Counted from the stretch's first letter, positions 41,586-51,553 are shown. The stretch: DNA of 64,000 bases from Rhodoblastus acidophilus (GCF_009720655.1 NZ_WNKS01000005.1:1-64000), one strand, 5' to 3'. Made by a program: numbers and translations. Notes: generated by a model not told the origin, from the letters alone.

Positions 41586-42530
41586 TTAGGACAGGCTGAA
41601 ATTCTCGACCTCGGCGGGAACGCCGACATTGAGCGCGCGCGCGCCTTCCGCGGTGCGCTTGACCAGACCAGCCAAAACCTTGCCGGCGCCCACTTCCACG
41701 AACAGGTCCACGCCCGCCTTGTGCATGAAACCCATGCATTCGCGCCAGCGCACCGCGCCGCAGACCTGGGCGACCAGCAGTTTTCTGATCTCGTCAGGGT
41801 CGGAAACCGGCGCCGCCGTGACATTGGCGACCACTTCGACCACGGGTTTTTGAATGACCGTCTCGGCCAGCGCCGCCTGCATGGCCTCGGCGGCCGGCTG
41901 CATCAGGGCGCAATGGAAGGGCGCGGACACCGGCAGCAGCATGGCGCGCTTGATTCCATGCGCCTTGGCGATCTCGATGGCCGCCTCCACCGCCTTTTTC
42001 GCGCCGGACACGACGATCTGGCCGCCGCCATTGTCGTTGGCGACCTGGCACAGTTCGCCGGTCGCCGCCTTGGCCTCGCCCGAAATGGTTTCGGCCTGCT
42101 CGGGCTCGGCGCCGAGCAGCGCCGCCATGGCGCCCTCGCCCACCGGCACGGCTTTCTGCATGGCGGAGCCGCGCAGGCGCAGCAGGCGCGCGGCGTCGGC
42201 GATGTTCAGCGCGCCGGCGGCGGCGAGCGCGGAATATTCGCCCAGCGAATGCCCCGCGACATATTTGGCGTCCCGGGCGAGGCTCACCCCCTTCTCGCTT
42301 TCGAGCGCGCGCAGGGCGGCGAGGCTCACCGCCATCAGCGCCGGCTGCGCATTTGCAGTTAATTGCAATTGCGCCGCATCGCCCTCGAACACCAGCGCCG
42401 AAAGCTTTTCGCCCAGCGCCTCGTCCACCGCCTCGAACACCGCGCGGGAGGCGGCGAAGGTTTCGAACAGGGCCTTGCCCATGCCGATGGCCTGGGACCC
42501 CTGGCCGGGAAACACGAATGCGACGGACAT
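41586..42530 (-). CDS. fabD: Malonyl-CoA:ACP transacylase
   Basis: The 314-residue enzyme loads malonate onto ACP. MSVAFVFPGQGSQAIGMG opens the fold, the nucleophile is Ser95 in GHSLGEYSAL, and His206 in SAPFHCALM completes the pair. The reading frame stays open for a further 3.3 kb upstream because of GC bias, but the family start is unambiguous. Confidence 0.97.
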   Translation of the reverse strand: MSVAFVFPGQGSQAIGMGKALFETFAASRAVFEAVDEALGEKLSALVFEGDAAQLQLTANAQPALMAVSLAALRALESEKGVSLARDAKYVAGHSLGEYSALAAAGALNIADAARLLRLRGSAMQKAVPVGEGAMAALLGAEPEQAETISGEAKAATGELCQVANDNGGGQIVVSGAKKAVEAAIEIAKAHGIKRAMLLPVSAPFHCALMQPAAEAMQAALAETVIQKPVVEVVANVTAAPVSDPDEIRKLLVAQVCGAVRWRECMGFMHKAGVDLFVEVGAGKVLAGLVKRTAEGARALNVGVPAEVENFSLS

Positions 42531-42860
42531 CGACGACTCCTGAGGAATCCGGGAACGCGGGCATTTGGCGCCCGCTGGCCAGCCTGTCAAGGCGCGGGAC
42601 CCGAGCCGGATTGACGCAAGGGCGCTGGGATCGCGCGAGAACGAGGCGCGAGAAGCGGCGCCGCGCGCCTCGCGCGGCGGGAGGCGGAGGCGGGACGTTG
42701 ATGCAATCGCGTACACCCAATCTTCACCTGTCGCGGGCAAGCTCGCGCGAGAGCGTCGCGCAATCATGAGGATCGCCGCCGCTCCGGGGGTCTCCCGCCT
42801 GTTTCGCTTCATGTCAGAAGCTTCGCAGCGCCGCTGGCGCGAAGAGCATCCGGATTCCGC
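42531..42860. other. Intergenic region between divergent fabD and GGDEF-EAL gene
   Basis: About 330 bases, very GC-rich, with no convincing gene. Promoters for the fab operon and the GGDEF-EAL gene are expected here but cannot be placed. Confidence 0.5.
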
Positions 42861-45200
42861 ATGAGCGCCTTCTTCAGCTTTTCCAGCAGCGCCAAAAGAG
42901 ACAGGGATTTGCCCCTGCCCGTCTATCGGGCGCTGATCGTCTCGCTGTTCGAGGGCGCCGCGCGCAACGCGGCCAATGTGTTCGCCTATACGGTGCTCGG
43001 CGCCTTCATGATGATCCGCGCCGACGACCTCGCCATCAGCTTGAGCAGCGGGCTCCTGATGGCGGCGAGCGTCTTTCGGGCCACAGTGGAAATCTCCTGC
43101 TGGCGGACGATCAGCGCCAAGGGCGCCGACGCGCTGGCGACGGCGGAGATGGTCGAGGCCGAGGAGATGCGTTATGTCGCGGCCGTCGGCCTGTTCGGCG
43201 CGGCGCTGACGCTGTTGCAAGGGCTGGTTCTGGTGCTGCCCAGCGGCGAGCCGTTTCGGCTGCTCACCATCGCCGGCGTGCTGATCTTCCTGGTCAGCGC
43301 GCCCGCGCGCGCCTGCGGGTCGCCGCGCGCCGTCGTCCTCCAGACCAGCGTGATCAACGTCGGCTTCTGCGCGGCCATGCTGGTCACCGGCGGCGCCAAC
43401 GCCTATCTGGGCATCATGATGAGCCTGGCGCTGTTTCGCCACTTGCGCGACACCACGCGCTCGCTGCACGGCACGATGGTGTCGATGCTGCTGGCCCGCC
43501 GCCGCGCCGAGGATGTCGCGCAAAAGCTCGACACGGCGCTGAACAATATGGCGCGCGGCCTGCTGATGATTGACGACGGCAAGCGGGTGCAGGTGTCGAA
43601 CCGGATCTTCGCCGAAATGTTCGGTCTCCCGGCGACGCCGGTCGGCCTGAGCGTCCGCCGGCTGGTCGGCGCGCTGATCGCGCCGACCCTGAACGGCGAC
43701 CGCGCGCGGGCGGCGCTGACCGAATTCTTCGATGGCGAGGGCGGCTCGGAGGGGCAATGGCGCCTGACGGACGGCCGCATCCTCGCCTTCTCCCGCCAAA
43801 TCGTGGCGCAGGGCGCGGTGATCACCGTCGCCGACGTCACCGCCGAGCACGAAGCCGAGCAGAACATCCAGCGCATGGCGCGGTTCGATCCGGTCACCGG
43901 CCTCGCCAATCGCGCCTTCCTCGCCGAAATGCTCGACAAGACCATTGCGTCGGCGGCCGGCGGCGACGGATTTTCGCTGCTGTCCATCGACCTCGACCGC
44001 TTCAAGGAGGTCAACGACGCCCATGGCCATCACGTCGGCGACCTCCTCCTCACCCAGGCGGCGTCGCGCATGCGCGACGTGATCGGCGCCAGGGGATTCG
44101 TCGCGCGGTTCGGCGGCGACGAATTCGTCGTGCTGCTCGAAGCCGCGCGGCGCGAAACCGTGGTCAAGATCGGGACCGCGCTGGTGCGCGCGCTCAGCGC
44201 CCCCTGCAAAATCGAGGGCAAGGCCGTCCGCATCGGCGCCAGCGTCGGCGCGGCGGTCTTTCCCGACGACGCCCCTGACGGCAAGGCCGCGACCCTGCTC
44301 AAGGCCGCCGACATGGCGCTTTACGACGCCAAGGCGTCCGGCCGCGGGGCCATCAAATTCTTCGTCGAGGACATGGCGCTCTCCGTGCGCCGCCGACGCC
44401 GGCTGGGCGCCGCCCTCCGCGACGCGCTCGGCCACAACCAGCTCACCCTGGCCTACCAGCCCATCGTCGACATCGACGGCGGGCGGGTGATGGCCGTCGA
44501 GGCGCTGCTGCGCTGGACCCATCCGGAATTCGGCTCGGTCTCGCCGGCCGAATTCATTCCCATCGCCGAAGAAATCGGCGCGATCATCGAGATCGGCGCC
44601 TTCGTGCTGGAAAACGCCTGCCGCGACGCCCTCGCCTGGCCCGCCCATGTGCGCATCGCCGTCAACCTGTCGGCGTTGCAGTTCGAGGGCGGCGACCTCG
44701 AGGCGACCGTGCGCGGCGCGCTGGAGCGGACCGGCCTCGCCCCGGACCGCCTGGAGCTGGAGATCACCGAATCCATCCTGATCGGCAATCACGCGGCGGT
44801 CCTGGAAAAACTCAATCGCCTGAACGCGCTCGGCGTCCATATCGCGCTCGACGATTTCGGCACCGGCTATTCCTCGCTGAGCTATCTCAACGATTTCAAC
44901 TTCGACAAGGTGAAGGTCGACCAGAGTTTCATTCGCGACATGACCTCCGCGCGCAATTCCAAAGCGGTGAGCATCATTCGCGCCGTCAACGCCATTGGCG
45001 CCGACCTGAACATGACCGTGGTGGCGGAGGGCGTCGAGACGGAGCAACAGCTCTCCGCCCTGCGCGCGCTCGGGGTGTCGGGCGCCCAGGGCTATTACTT
45101 CAGCAGGCCGGCGCCGGCGCGGGAGATCGGCGTGATGCTGCTCAAGGAGATCGCCGACAGGACGAGCGCCAAGCGCCCGGGCGAAAAGAAAACCGCATGA
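42861..45200 (+). CDS. Membrane GGDEF-EAL cyclic di-GMP protein
   Basis: This 779-residue protein has an N-terminal membrane region (about 20-195), a PAS-like domain (about 221-335), a GGDEF domain and an EAL domain. RFGGDEF (416-422) is intact, so diguanylate cyclase activity is possible. No RxxD inhibitory site is at the usual five residues before it. EAL at 547-549 with ELEITES, DDFGTGYSSLSYL and VVAEGVETEQQ suggests active phosphodiesterase. Its output cannot be predicted. It stands alone between fabD and a barrel protein. Confidence 0.93.
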   Translation: MSAFFSFSSSAKRDRDLPLPVYRALIVSLFEGAARNAANVFAYTVLGAFMMIRADDLAISLSSGLLMAASVFRATVEISCWRTISAKGADALATAEMVEAEEMRYVAAVGLFGAALTLLQGLVLVLPSGEPFRLLTIAGVLIFLVSAPARACGSPRAVVLQTSVINVGFCAAMLVTGGANAYLGIMMSLALFRHLRDTTRSLHGTMVSMLLARRRAEDVAQKLDTALNNMARGLLMIDDGKRVQVSNRIFAEMFGLPATPVGLSVRRLVGALIAPTLNGDRARAALTEFFDGEGGSEGQWRLTDGRILAFSRQIVAQGAVITVADVTAEHEAEQNIQRMARFDPVTGLANRAFLAEMLDKTIASAAGGDGFSLLSIDLDRFKEVNDAHGHHVGDLLLTQAASRMRDVIGARGFVARFGGDEFVVLLEAARRETVVKIGTALVRALSAPCKIEGKAVRIGASVGAAVFPDDAPDGKAATLLKAADMALYDAKASGRGAIKFFVEDMALSVRRRRRLGAALRDALGHNQLTLAYQPIVDIDGGRVMAVEALLRWTHPEFGSVSPAEFIPIAEEIGAIIEIGAFVLENACRDALAWPAHVRIAVNLSALQFEGGDLEATVRGALERTGLAPDRLELEITESILIGNHAAVLEKLNRLNALGVHIALDDFGTGYSSLSYLNDFNFDKVKVDQSFIRDMTSARNSKAVSIIRAVNAIGADLNMTVVAEGVETEQQLSALRALGVSGAQGYYFSRPAPAREIGVMLLKEIADRTSAKRPGEKKTA

Positions 45201-45210
45201 ACGGCAATGG

Positions 45211-45236
45211 AAAAGCCCGGCCGCAAGGGCCGGGTT
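45211..45236 (-). terminator. Rho-independent terminator after the outer-membrane protein gene
   Basis: On the minus strand AACCCGGCC, a TTGC loop and GGCCGGGCT are followed by TTT. The hairpin also lies just after the GGDEF-EAL stop, so it may serve both converging genes. Confidence 0.7.
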
Positions 45237-45301
45237 GAAGTCGGGCGTTTCGCAAACAAGATCGGCGCCCCGCTCGCGGGGACCGGAGCGCCGGGGCAGG
45301 C

Positions 45302-46021
45302 TCAGTATCTGGCGACGACCGGCTCCGCCACCGGCCCGCCGAACTTGTACATGATGGCGCCCATGACCTGGTTCGAGGTCACGTTGACGCCGTCGTGCAC
45401 GAATTCGCCGTAGTTGTAATAGCCGCCGGAGCCGAGATCGACATAGCGATATTCGATGCGGGTGATCCAGTTCGGGGTGAAGGCGTAATCGACGCCGGCG
45501 CCGATGGTCCAACCGGTGCGCGAGGTGGTGTACGACGCCGGAAGCAGGATGCCGTTGTTGTATCCGACCTTCACATCGCCGAAGGCGACGCCGCCCGCCA
45601 CGTAAAGCAGCGCGCGATCCCAGACCGCCATGCCGAGGCGGCCGCGAATGGCGGCGGCGTAGGTGCTGTTGAGCGTGTTGTTGTAGATCAGGTTGCCATT
45701 GTAGGTGTAGGCCTGATCGCCGCCGAGCACGGCCGCGGCGTCGCCTTCGAGACCGACGACGAACTGGTTGAACTGCCAGTTGTAGCCAAGCACGCCGCCG
45801 ATCAGGCCGGCGTCCTTGTAAATGCCGTTGCCGGTCCAATTGTCGTGGAAGTTGCGGAAGTCGCCGCCGCCTTCGACACCGATATAAAAGCCCGTCCAGC
45901 TGAAGACGGGCGGCGGCGGCACATAGACCGGCGGCGGAGCCTTGATCGAAGGCAGATCGGCGGCGAAAGCCGAACCGGCCATCGCCATCAAGGCGACGGT
46001 AGAGAGAAGAACTTTTCTCAT
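45302..46021 (-). CDS. Outer-membrane beta-barrel protein, Omp25/OmpA-like
   Basis: The 239-residue protein has a signal peptide (MRKVLLSTVALMAMAGSAFA, cleaved before residue 21), a proline-rich linker and an eight-strand barrel beginning FSWTGFYIGVEGGG. Barrel strands include GWTIGAGVDYAF and TRIEYRYVDLG, and the last strand ends in a Tyr rather than Phe. Relatives are Rhizobiales Omp25/RopB surface proteins. Its role is probably structural. Confidence 0.9.
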   Translation of the reverse strand: MRKVLLSTVALMAMAGSAFAADLPSIKAPPPVYVPPPPVFSWTGFYIGVEGGGDFRNFHDNWTGNGIYKDAGLIGGVLGYNWQFNQFVVGLEGDAAAVLGGDQAYTYNGNLIYNNTLNSTYAAAIRGRLGMAVWDRALLYVAGGVAFGDVKVGYNNGILLPASYTTSRTGWTIGAGVDYAFTPNWITRIEYRYVDLGSGGYYNYGEFVHDGVNVTSNQVMGAIMYKFGGPVAEPVVARY

Positions 46022-46522
46022 GGGAAACCCTTCCTGAAGCTCGTTAAGAATGCGGTGGTTACGCGTTCTATACTTTGACCTAACCTCAGGATTGACGATT
46101 CCGCAAGCGCCTGAAATCATTATTGATAGCACTGTTGCCTTTTCATCTCAGCGGTTCTACGTAATGGCGCCACAATTACTTAAGCGTCGCCATTGGCCCG
46201 TTCGCCACGCTGTGCGGCAAGGACCTGAAACAGAGGGAAAAAAACCCCAGCCGCCGTCGCCGAGGTCGGCGCGCCGCTCGGGGCAACCCCGCATCAGCCG
46301 CCAAAAAGACCGCCCCGCGCTTGCAATCGCCGAGATTTCCCCTATAAGCGCCGCTTCATGCTCCGGCCGGGGGCTGAACGGAGGGCCGATTTCGGCTGGC
46401 TTGTCTCAATCAGGGATTTGCCGACTTCCCGTGTTCCCGCCTTCGATTTGCTAAGTCTGTCGGGCCTTTCTCCGGGCTCGAAGGGCTCCGCGCCGGGGTA
46501 GAAACAGAGAAAGGTATCCCAA
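46022..46522. other. Intergenic region between divergent outer-membrane protein gene and rpsF
   Basis: About 500 bases. The first 120 are AT-rich for this genome and probably hold the promoter of the barrel-protein gene. The last 100 bases are the rpsF leader, with GC-rich inverted repeats around 46460-46497 that could fold; in many bacteria S6 and S18 bind such a leader, but I cannot show that motif here. Confidence 0.5.
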
Positions 46523-46957
46523 ATGGCTCTTTACGAGCACATCTACCTTGCTCGCCAGGATCTCACCGCCCAGCAGGTCGAGGCCCTCAACGAGCAGTTC
46601 AAGGCCACCATCGCCAGCCTTGGCGGAACCGTCGGCAAGGTCGAATACTGGGGCGTGAAGTCCCTGGCCTATCGCATCAAGAAGAACCGCAAGGCGCACT
46701 TCACCCTGATCAACGTCGACGCGCCCCCCGCCGCTCTGGCGGAAGCCGAGCGCCAGTGGTCGATCAACGAAGACGTGCTGCGTCACCTGACCATCCGCGT
46801 CGAGGCGCTGGAAGACGGCCCGTCCGCCATGCTGCGCAAGCGTGACGACGACGAGAGCCGCGAGCGCGGCGATCGCCCGGATCGCGGCCCCCGTCTGCCC
46901 AGCGGCCGCGCCCCGCGCCCGCGCCGTGAAGACGCCACCGAGGGAGGAGCTTTCTGA
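46523..46957 (+). CDS. rpsF: 30S ribosomal protein S6
   Basis: The 144-residue protein [20 protein letters not shown] has the S6 fold to about residue 100 and then a charged Arg/Asp-rich tail typical of alphaproteobacteria. S6 pairs with S18 on the platform of the 30S subunit. AGAGAAAGG precedes the ATG. Its stop overlaps the rpsR start as TGATG. Confidence 0.97.
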   Translation: MALYEHIYLARQDLTAQQVEALNEQFKATIASLGGTVGKVEYWGVKSLAYRIKKNRKAHFTLINVDAPPAALAEAERQWSINEDVLRHLTIRVEALEDGPSAMLRKRDDDESRERGDRPDRGPRLPSGRAPRPRREDATEGGAF

Positions 46958-47202
46958 TGTCCACCGCCGCCGCCGGCGCTCGCCGCCCCTTCTTCCGCCG
47001 CCGCAAGACCTGCCCGTTCTCGGGCCCGAACGCGCCGAAGATCGACTACAAGGACACCCGTCTGCTGTCGCGCTACATTTCCGAGCGCGGCAAGATCGTG
47101 CCCTCGCGCATCACCGCGGTTTCCGCCAAGAAGCAGCGCGAACTGGCCCAGGCCATCAAGCGCGCCCGCTTTTTGGGATTGCTGCCCTACGTGATCGTCT
47201 GA
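46957..47202 (+). CDS. rpsR: 30S ribosomal protein S18
   Basis: The 81-residue basic protein has the S18 pattern [28 protein letters not shown] and [20 protein letters not shown]. It binds with S6 in the central domain of 16S rRNA. It is coupled to rpsF. Confidence 0.97.
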   Translation: MSTAAAGARRPFFRRRKTCPFSGPNAPKIDYKDTRLLSRYISERGKIVPSRITAVSAKKQRELAQAIKRARFLGLLPYVIV

Positions 47203-47212
47203 GCCCTCTGGA

Positions 47213-47335
47213 TCATCCTTCGAGACGCGCCCCTGCCGGGGCGCTCCTCAGGATGAGGGTTCGGTTTCATCATTAGCCCTCATGGTGAGGAGGCGCGCAG
47301 CGCCGTCTCGAACCACGAGGGCGGTCCACGAAATC
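47213..47335. repeat. Dispersed repeat, family E copy 2
   Basis: CATCCTTCGAGACGCGCCC begins a hairpin through GGGGCGCTCCTCAGGATGAG, followed by an inverted partner CCTCATGGTGAGGAGGCGCG. Related pieces are at 35061, 55153 and 58588. It lies inside the rpsR to rplI operon. Confidence 0.8.
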
Positions 47336-47418
47336 ATTCAGACGCCGGACAATCCGGCGCCTGATAGCTGGGGCGGACTCGACCCGCCTCTAACCGGGAC
47401 ATCCGGGACAGCGCAGGC

Positions 47419-48459
47419 ATGAACGACAACAATCCTCCGACAGACTGGTCCGACCGCCTGGTCGGCTTCGGCGCCGGCCTTGCCAGCGCCCTGCTGTTCG
47501 CCGCCTCGACGCGGGGGACCGGGCTCGCCATGGCGCTGGCCTATGTCTGCATCCTGCCGCTGCTGATCGGGGCCATCGGCTTCTCCGCCCTCGCCTCCCT
47601 CGCCGGCGCCGGCGCCGGCGCGCTGTTCCTGGCCTATGCCGGCGAACCCCTTCTCGGAATCGCGTTCTTCCTCGGCTTCGGCGTTCCCGGTTTCCTGCTG
47701 GGCCTGCTGGCGGGCTGGACCTATCGGCTGCAAACGCCCGACGACGCGTCCGGCTCGTCGACAAAATTGCTCGCCTATCATTTGTCGCCGGGCGTGCTGC
47801 TCGCCGGCGCCGTGCTGGTGTCCGCCTGCGCCGCCTGGACGCTGACCGGCGCGCTGATCTGGAGCGAAGGCGGTTTTCACGCGGCGCTCGACGCGGCGCT
47901 GGCCGAATATGGCCCCGCGCTCGACCCGACGCTGCAAAAGCTCGCCAAGGTCGCGCCCGACCTCGATCTGGCGCAGGCGAAAAAGATCATCGTGCTCAGC
48001 TTTCCGGGCGCCGTCGCGGCCTCCCAGACCCTGCTGCTGACCTTCAATCTCTGGCTCGCCGCCCGCGCCATCGACATTTCGGGGCGGCTCGACCGCCCCT
48101 GGCCGCCGCTTCCGGAGATGACCGTGCTGCCGCGCGGCCTGGGCCTGGCTTTCCTTCTCGCCGTCGGCCTCTGCTTTGCCGGCGAATCCGTCGCGGTGTT
48201 CGCCGGCGCCTTCGCCGCGAGCGCCGGCGTGGCGCTCGCCCTGCAAGGGCTGGCCGCCGCCCACGCCCTCACGCGCGGTCACAGCCAGCGCGGCGCCATT
48301 CTGGCGTCGGTCTATGCCGTGACCCTGGTCGGCGTCGCCGTCGCGCCGCCGCTGCTCATCGCGCTTGTCGCGTGCGGACTCGCCGAGTCCGCTTTGTCCC
48401 TGCGCGCGCGAAAAGCCGCGCGCGCCAAAATCGCAAAAATCGAAGAAACAGGAGAGTAA
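47419..48459 (+). CDS. DUF2232 family membrane protein
   Basis: The 346-residue protein has about eight hydrophobic segments and resembles the DUF2232 proteins placed between rpsR and rplI in Rhizobiales. The biochemical role is unknown; position in a ribosomal operon is the only functional hint. The rplI ATG comes two bases after its stop. Confidence 0.88.
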   Translation: MNDNNPPTDWSDRLVGFGAGLASALLFAASTRGTGLAMALAYVCILPLLIGAIGFSALASLAGAGAGALFLAYAGEPLLGIAFFLGFGVPGFLLGLLAGWTYRLQTPDDASGSSTKLLAYHLSPGVLLAGAVLVSACAAWTLTGALIWSEGGFHAALDAALAEYGPALDPTLQKLAKVAPDLDLAQAKKIIVLSFPGAVAASQTLLLTFNLWLAARAIDISGRLDRPWPPLPEMTVLPRGLGLAFLLAVGLCFAGESVAVFAGAFAASAGVALALQGLAAAHALTRGHSQRGAILASVYAVTLVGVAVAPPLLIALVACGLAESALSLRARKAARAKIAKIEETGE

Positions 48460-48461
48460 AG

Positions 48462-49028
48462 ATGGAAGTCATTCTGCTTGAACGGGTCGCGAAACTCGGC
48501 CAGATGGGCGAAGTCGTGCGCGTGCGCGACGGCTACGCCCGCAATTTTCTGCTGCCGCGCGGCAAGGCGCTGCGCGCCACCGAAAACAACAAGAAGCATT
48601 TTGATGGCCAGCGCGCCCAGCTCGAAGCCCGCAACCTCGAGCGCAAGTCGGAAGCGGCCGCCGTCGGCGAGAAGCTGAACGGCCAGGTGTTCGTGATCCT
48701 GCGCCAAGCGGGCGAAGCCGGCCATCTCTATGGCTCGGTCGCCCCGCGCGACATTTCCGACGCCGCCACCGCCGGCGGCTTCTCGCTGGAGCGCCAGCAG
48801 ATCGTGCTCAACACGCCGATCAAGACCCTCGGCCTGCACAAGGTGCCGGTGCACCTGCATCCGGAAGTGGACATCACCATCGAGGTGAACGTCGCCCGTT
48901 CCGCGGAAGAGGCGGAGCGTCAGAGCAAGGGCGAGTCGGCGGTGGTGCGCGAAGAGCACTCTCTTGCCGACCTCGGCCTCGAAATCGGCGCGGCGCTGGC
49001 CGAAGCCGGCCCCGACGTGGAAATGTAA
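48462..49028 (+). CDS. rplI: 50S ribosomal protein L9
   Basis: The 188-residue protein [20 protein letters not shown] has the N-terminal L9 domain with [13 protein letters not shown] and a C-terminal domain with GSVAPRDI and [15 protein letters not shown]9 supports translation fidelity. A strong terminator follows, ending the rpsF-rpsR-DUF2232-rplI unit. Confidence 0.97.
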   Translation: MEVILLERVAKLGQMGEVVRVRDGYARNFLLPRGKALRATENNKKHFDGQRAQLEARNLERKSEAAAVGEKLNGQVFVILRQAGEAGHLYGSVAPRDISDAATAGGFSLERQQIVLNTPIKTLGLHKVPVHLHPEVDITIEVNVARSAEEAERQSKGESAVVREEHSLADLGLEIGAALAEAGPDVEM

Positions 49029-49056
49029 GTTTTCGGTTTTTTGGAACCGAAGCCAA

Positions 49057-49083
49057 CGGGGCGCGATGCGCCCCGTTTTTTTT
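49057..49083 (+). terminator. Rho-independent terminator after rplI
   Basis: ACGGGGCGC, loop GAT and GCGCCCCGT make a nine-pair stem followed by TTTTTT. It lies 29 bases after the rplI stop. Confidence 0.9.
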
Positions 49084-49085
49084 CG

Positions 49086-49593
49086 TCACGCGATCGCCTG
49101 CGCCTTCCCGCGCAACATTTCGGCATAGACATGCTTGCGCCGCTCCGCGCATTCCGCAAGCAGGGTGCAGACGCCCAGCACAGCCATGGTCGCGGCCACG
49201 GCCATGGTGACGCGCGATTCGACCGGCTCGATCAGGGCCGAGGCGAGCAGCAGCAGCAGCGGCTGGTGGACGAGATAAAGGGTAAAACTGCCGCCGGCGA
49301 GCCAGCGAATGACCCGGGTCGCGGCGGCGCCGAGCGGCGGCAGAGCGTCGAGCACAAGCGCGGCGCCGACGATCTGCATCGCCACGGACAGGCCGATCAG
49401 CGAAATCCCCCAAAACCGTCTTCGCCATCAGGAACCGCACAATGGCCAGGAGCGACAACAGCGCGCCGACGCGCGGATTGGGCGCGCGCTGTTGCAGCAC
49501 GATTCGCCGCGCCAGCACGCCCATCAGCCAGATCGGCAGGTCAAGCAAAATTTTTGGACCGAAGAACACGGCCCAGGCCAGCGTCAGCGCCAC
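49086..49593 (-). pseudogene. Remnant of acyltransferase 3 family gene
   Basis: Two frames together encode the C-terminal half of a membrane acyltransferase: the first holds LPIWLMGVLARRIV and ALLSLLAIVRFLM, the second GGSFTLYLVHQPLLLLLASA, the typical last helices. A frameshift near 49410 separates them, and the catalytic N-terminal half is missing, with a stop upstream. It is a decayed fragment of an O-acyltransferase. Confidence 0.8.
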
Positions 49594-49669
49594 CCGGCGC
49601 CGCCCCGACGGTGATCCATCGCAGTTTACCGGCGGCGTCTTGGCTTTCGCTTAACGCACGGGCGAACGC

Positions 49670-50194
49670 TCACGTCTCCGACCCGTCCAGCGGAAACAGC
49701 CGGATCGGAATCGGGCCGGCCTCGCGCAGGATCGAATCGACGACCGGATCGGCGGCGAACATCTGGTGGACCAGCACGAACGGTTTTGTCCGCGGCCAGC
49801 GCCGCGCACGGGCGACGCCAAGCCCCCGCACCAGAGCCCACATGGCGGCATGGCCGACGACGCCATCCGGATCGCAGGCCAGACGTCCCGGACAGGCGTC
49901 CGGGGCGATTCCGATCAGCTGCGGACCCATGGCGGTCCGGTCCAGCAGATAAGCGAGCCCGCTCAGGCGGTGGCGTATGAAAATTTCGGCGCCGGAGGCG
50001 TCGACATGCCATTCGGAAAAAAGCAGGCAGCTCTCGACCCAGTCGAAATCGGCGGCGCCGAGGTCGCCCAGCCGGTATTTTTCGGCGCGGAGCAGCAGCA
50101 CGCCGCCCGCCGGGGCCGCGGCCCACGGGGCAAGGCCAGCCGCCGTCGCGCCCAGACCAAAACCCTTCAGAACCATGCGCCGCGTGACATCCAT
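49670..50194 (-). CDS. Unknown protein with Tat signal peptide
   Basis: The 174-residue protein begins MDVTRRMVLKGFGLGATAAG, a twin-arginine signal with cleavage likely near residues 26-30, so it is exported folded. The mature part has one histidine-rich stretch (FIRHRLSGLAYLL) and three cysteines. I do not recognise the family. The Tat route suggests a cofactor or early folding, but no cofactor motif is visible. Confidence 0.75.
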   Translation of the reverse strand: MDVTRRMVLKGFGLGATAAGLAPWAAAPAGGVLLLRAEKYRLGDLGAADFDWVESCLLFSEWHVDASGAEIFIRHRLSGLAYLLDRTAMGPQLIGIAPDACPGRLACDPDGVVGHAAMWALVRGLGVARARRWPRTKPFVLVHQMFAADPVVDSILREAGPIPIRLFPLDGSET

Positions 50195-50371
50195 GGCTCG
50201 ACCCCGAATCGTCTGGCCCGAGCCGACTATGGGGCGCCGCGAGTCCCGGGTGAATCGGTGGTCGCGCAAGGGAAACGGCCGACGGCTTTCCCGGGCGCCA
50301 ACGGGCGCTTGCGGATGCGAACTTTGCTCGTGACGTCGCCGGCGCCATGCTGGATGAAAGGGAGACTCATC

Positions 50372-51214
50372 ATGAAACTGCTGCGCTACGGACCTGCCGG
50401 TGAGGAAAAGCCGGGCCTTTTGGACAGCCAGGGCCGAATTCGCGACCTCTCGGGCGTGATCCCCGATCTGGGGCCGGCGCAAATCTCGCCCGAGGGGCTG
50501 GCGAGGCTCGCGGGCGTGAACGTCGAAACCCTGCCGCTGGTCGAAGGCGAACCCCGGCTGGGCCACCCGGTCGCGGGAATCGGCCAGATTCACGCCATCG
50601 GCCTGAACTATCGCGACCACGCCCGCGAATCCGGCATGGCGATCCCCCAAGAGCCGATCCTGTTCACCAAGGCGACCTCCAGCCTGTCGGGGCCCAACGA
50701 CGACATCGTCATCCCCAAAAACGCGCAAGCCGTGGACTGGGAGGCGGAGCTTGGCGTCGTGATCGGCAGCGCCGCCTACCAAATCGCCGAAGCGGACGCC
50801 CTCAGCCATGTCGCCGGCTATCTCGCCGCCAATGACGTTTCGGAACGCGACTTTCAGGCCAAGCGCGGGGGACAATGGGTGAAGGGCAAGAGTTCGCCCG
50901 GTTTCGGCCCGCTCGGCCCCTGGCTGGTCACCCGCGACGAAATTCCCGACCCGCAGGCGCTATCGCTCAAACTCTCGGTCAACGGCGCGATTCGCCAGGA
51001 CGGGCACAGCTCGAACATGATTTTTCCGGTGGCGCGGCTGATCGCCTATGTCAGCGGTTTTCTGAGGCTCATGCCCGGCGACGTCTTGATCACCGGCACG
51101 CCGGCCGGCGTCGGCATGGGCATGAAGCCGCCGGCCTACCTGAAGCCCGGCGACGTGGTCACGGTTGAGGTTGAACGCCTGGGAACCCAGATTCAGCGGG
51201 TGCGGGCGCAGTAA
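50372..51214 (+). CDS. Fumarylacetoacetate hydrolase family protein
   Basis: The 280-residue protein has the FAH metal site: GLNYRDHARESG, then DWEAELGVVIG with the two glutamates, and later the family loop MLITGTPAGVG-like DVLITGTPAGVGMGMKPP. Members cleave or hydrate keto acids such as acylpyruvates. The substrate is not evident. AAGGGAG lies ten bases before the ATG; longer in-frame starts run through the divergent neighbour. Confidence 0.92.
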   Translation: MKLLRYGPAGEEKPGLLDSQGRIRDLSGVIPDLGPAQISPEGLARLAGVNVETLPLVEGEPRLGHPVAGIGQIHAIGLNYRDHARESGMAIPQEPILFTKATSSLSGPNDDIVIPKNAQAVDWEAELGVVIGSAAYQIAEADALSHVAGYLAANDVSERDFQAKRGGQWVKGKSSPGFGPLGPWLVTRDEIPDPQALSLKLSVNGAIRQDGHSSNMIFPVARLIAYVSGFLRLMPGDVLITGTPAGVGMGMKPPAYLKPGDVVTVEVERLGTQIQRVRAQ

Positions 51215-51502
51215 TCAGGCGCCGCGCAGCACGCGAAAGGCGACGAACGCCTCCGCCTCCGCCGCGTCCGCCGCCTCCGTGCGCAAATCCATCACGGCGG
51301 ACAGCGGCGGTCCCGCGCGCATCTCGCGCAACAGCGCCGCCACGTTCTCGGCGTCGCCGTTGATCATGGCCTCGACGGCGCCGCCGGCGCTGTTGCGCAC
51401 CCAGCCGGTCACATGGAGCCGCGCCGCCGCCCGGCGCACGAATTCGCGAAAGCCGACGCCCTGGACGCGGCCCTCGACAATCACATGCAAGGTCTTCGCC
51501 AC
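51215..51502 (-). CDS. acyP: Acylphosphatase
   Basis: The 95-residue enzyme hydrolyses acyl phosphates. The phosphate-binding arginine is Arg19 in GRVQGVGFREFV and the catalytic asparagine is Asn37 in GWVRNSAGG. It converges with the FAH-family gene, with no gap between the two stop codons. Confidence 0.95.
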   Translation of the reverse strand: MAKTLHVIVEGRVQGVGFREFVRRAAARLHVTGWVRNSAGGAVEAMINGDAENVAALLREMRAGPPLSAVMDLRTEAADAAEAEAFVAFRVLRGA

Positions 51503-51553
51503 ATCGAACCCCTTTCAGGCGGAGCGCAGGCCCGCGCCGAAAACCGTCTCGAC

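Noticed and set aside
42565-42864. A 99-codon frame just before the GGDEF-EAL gene
   Set aside because: Arg/Ala-rich sequence without a ribosome binding site or family; probably chance in the GC-rich spacer.
42531-45839. Upstream extension of the fabD frame to a 1417-residue protein
   Set aside because: The extension is antisense to the GGDEF-EAL gene and runs into the barrel-protein gene in another frame; FabD begins at MSVAFVFPGQ.
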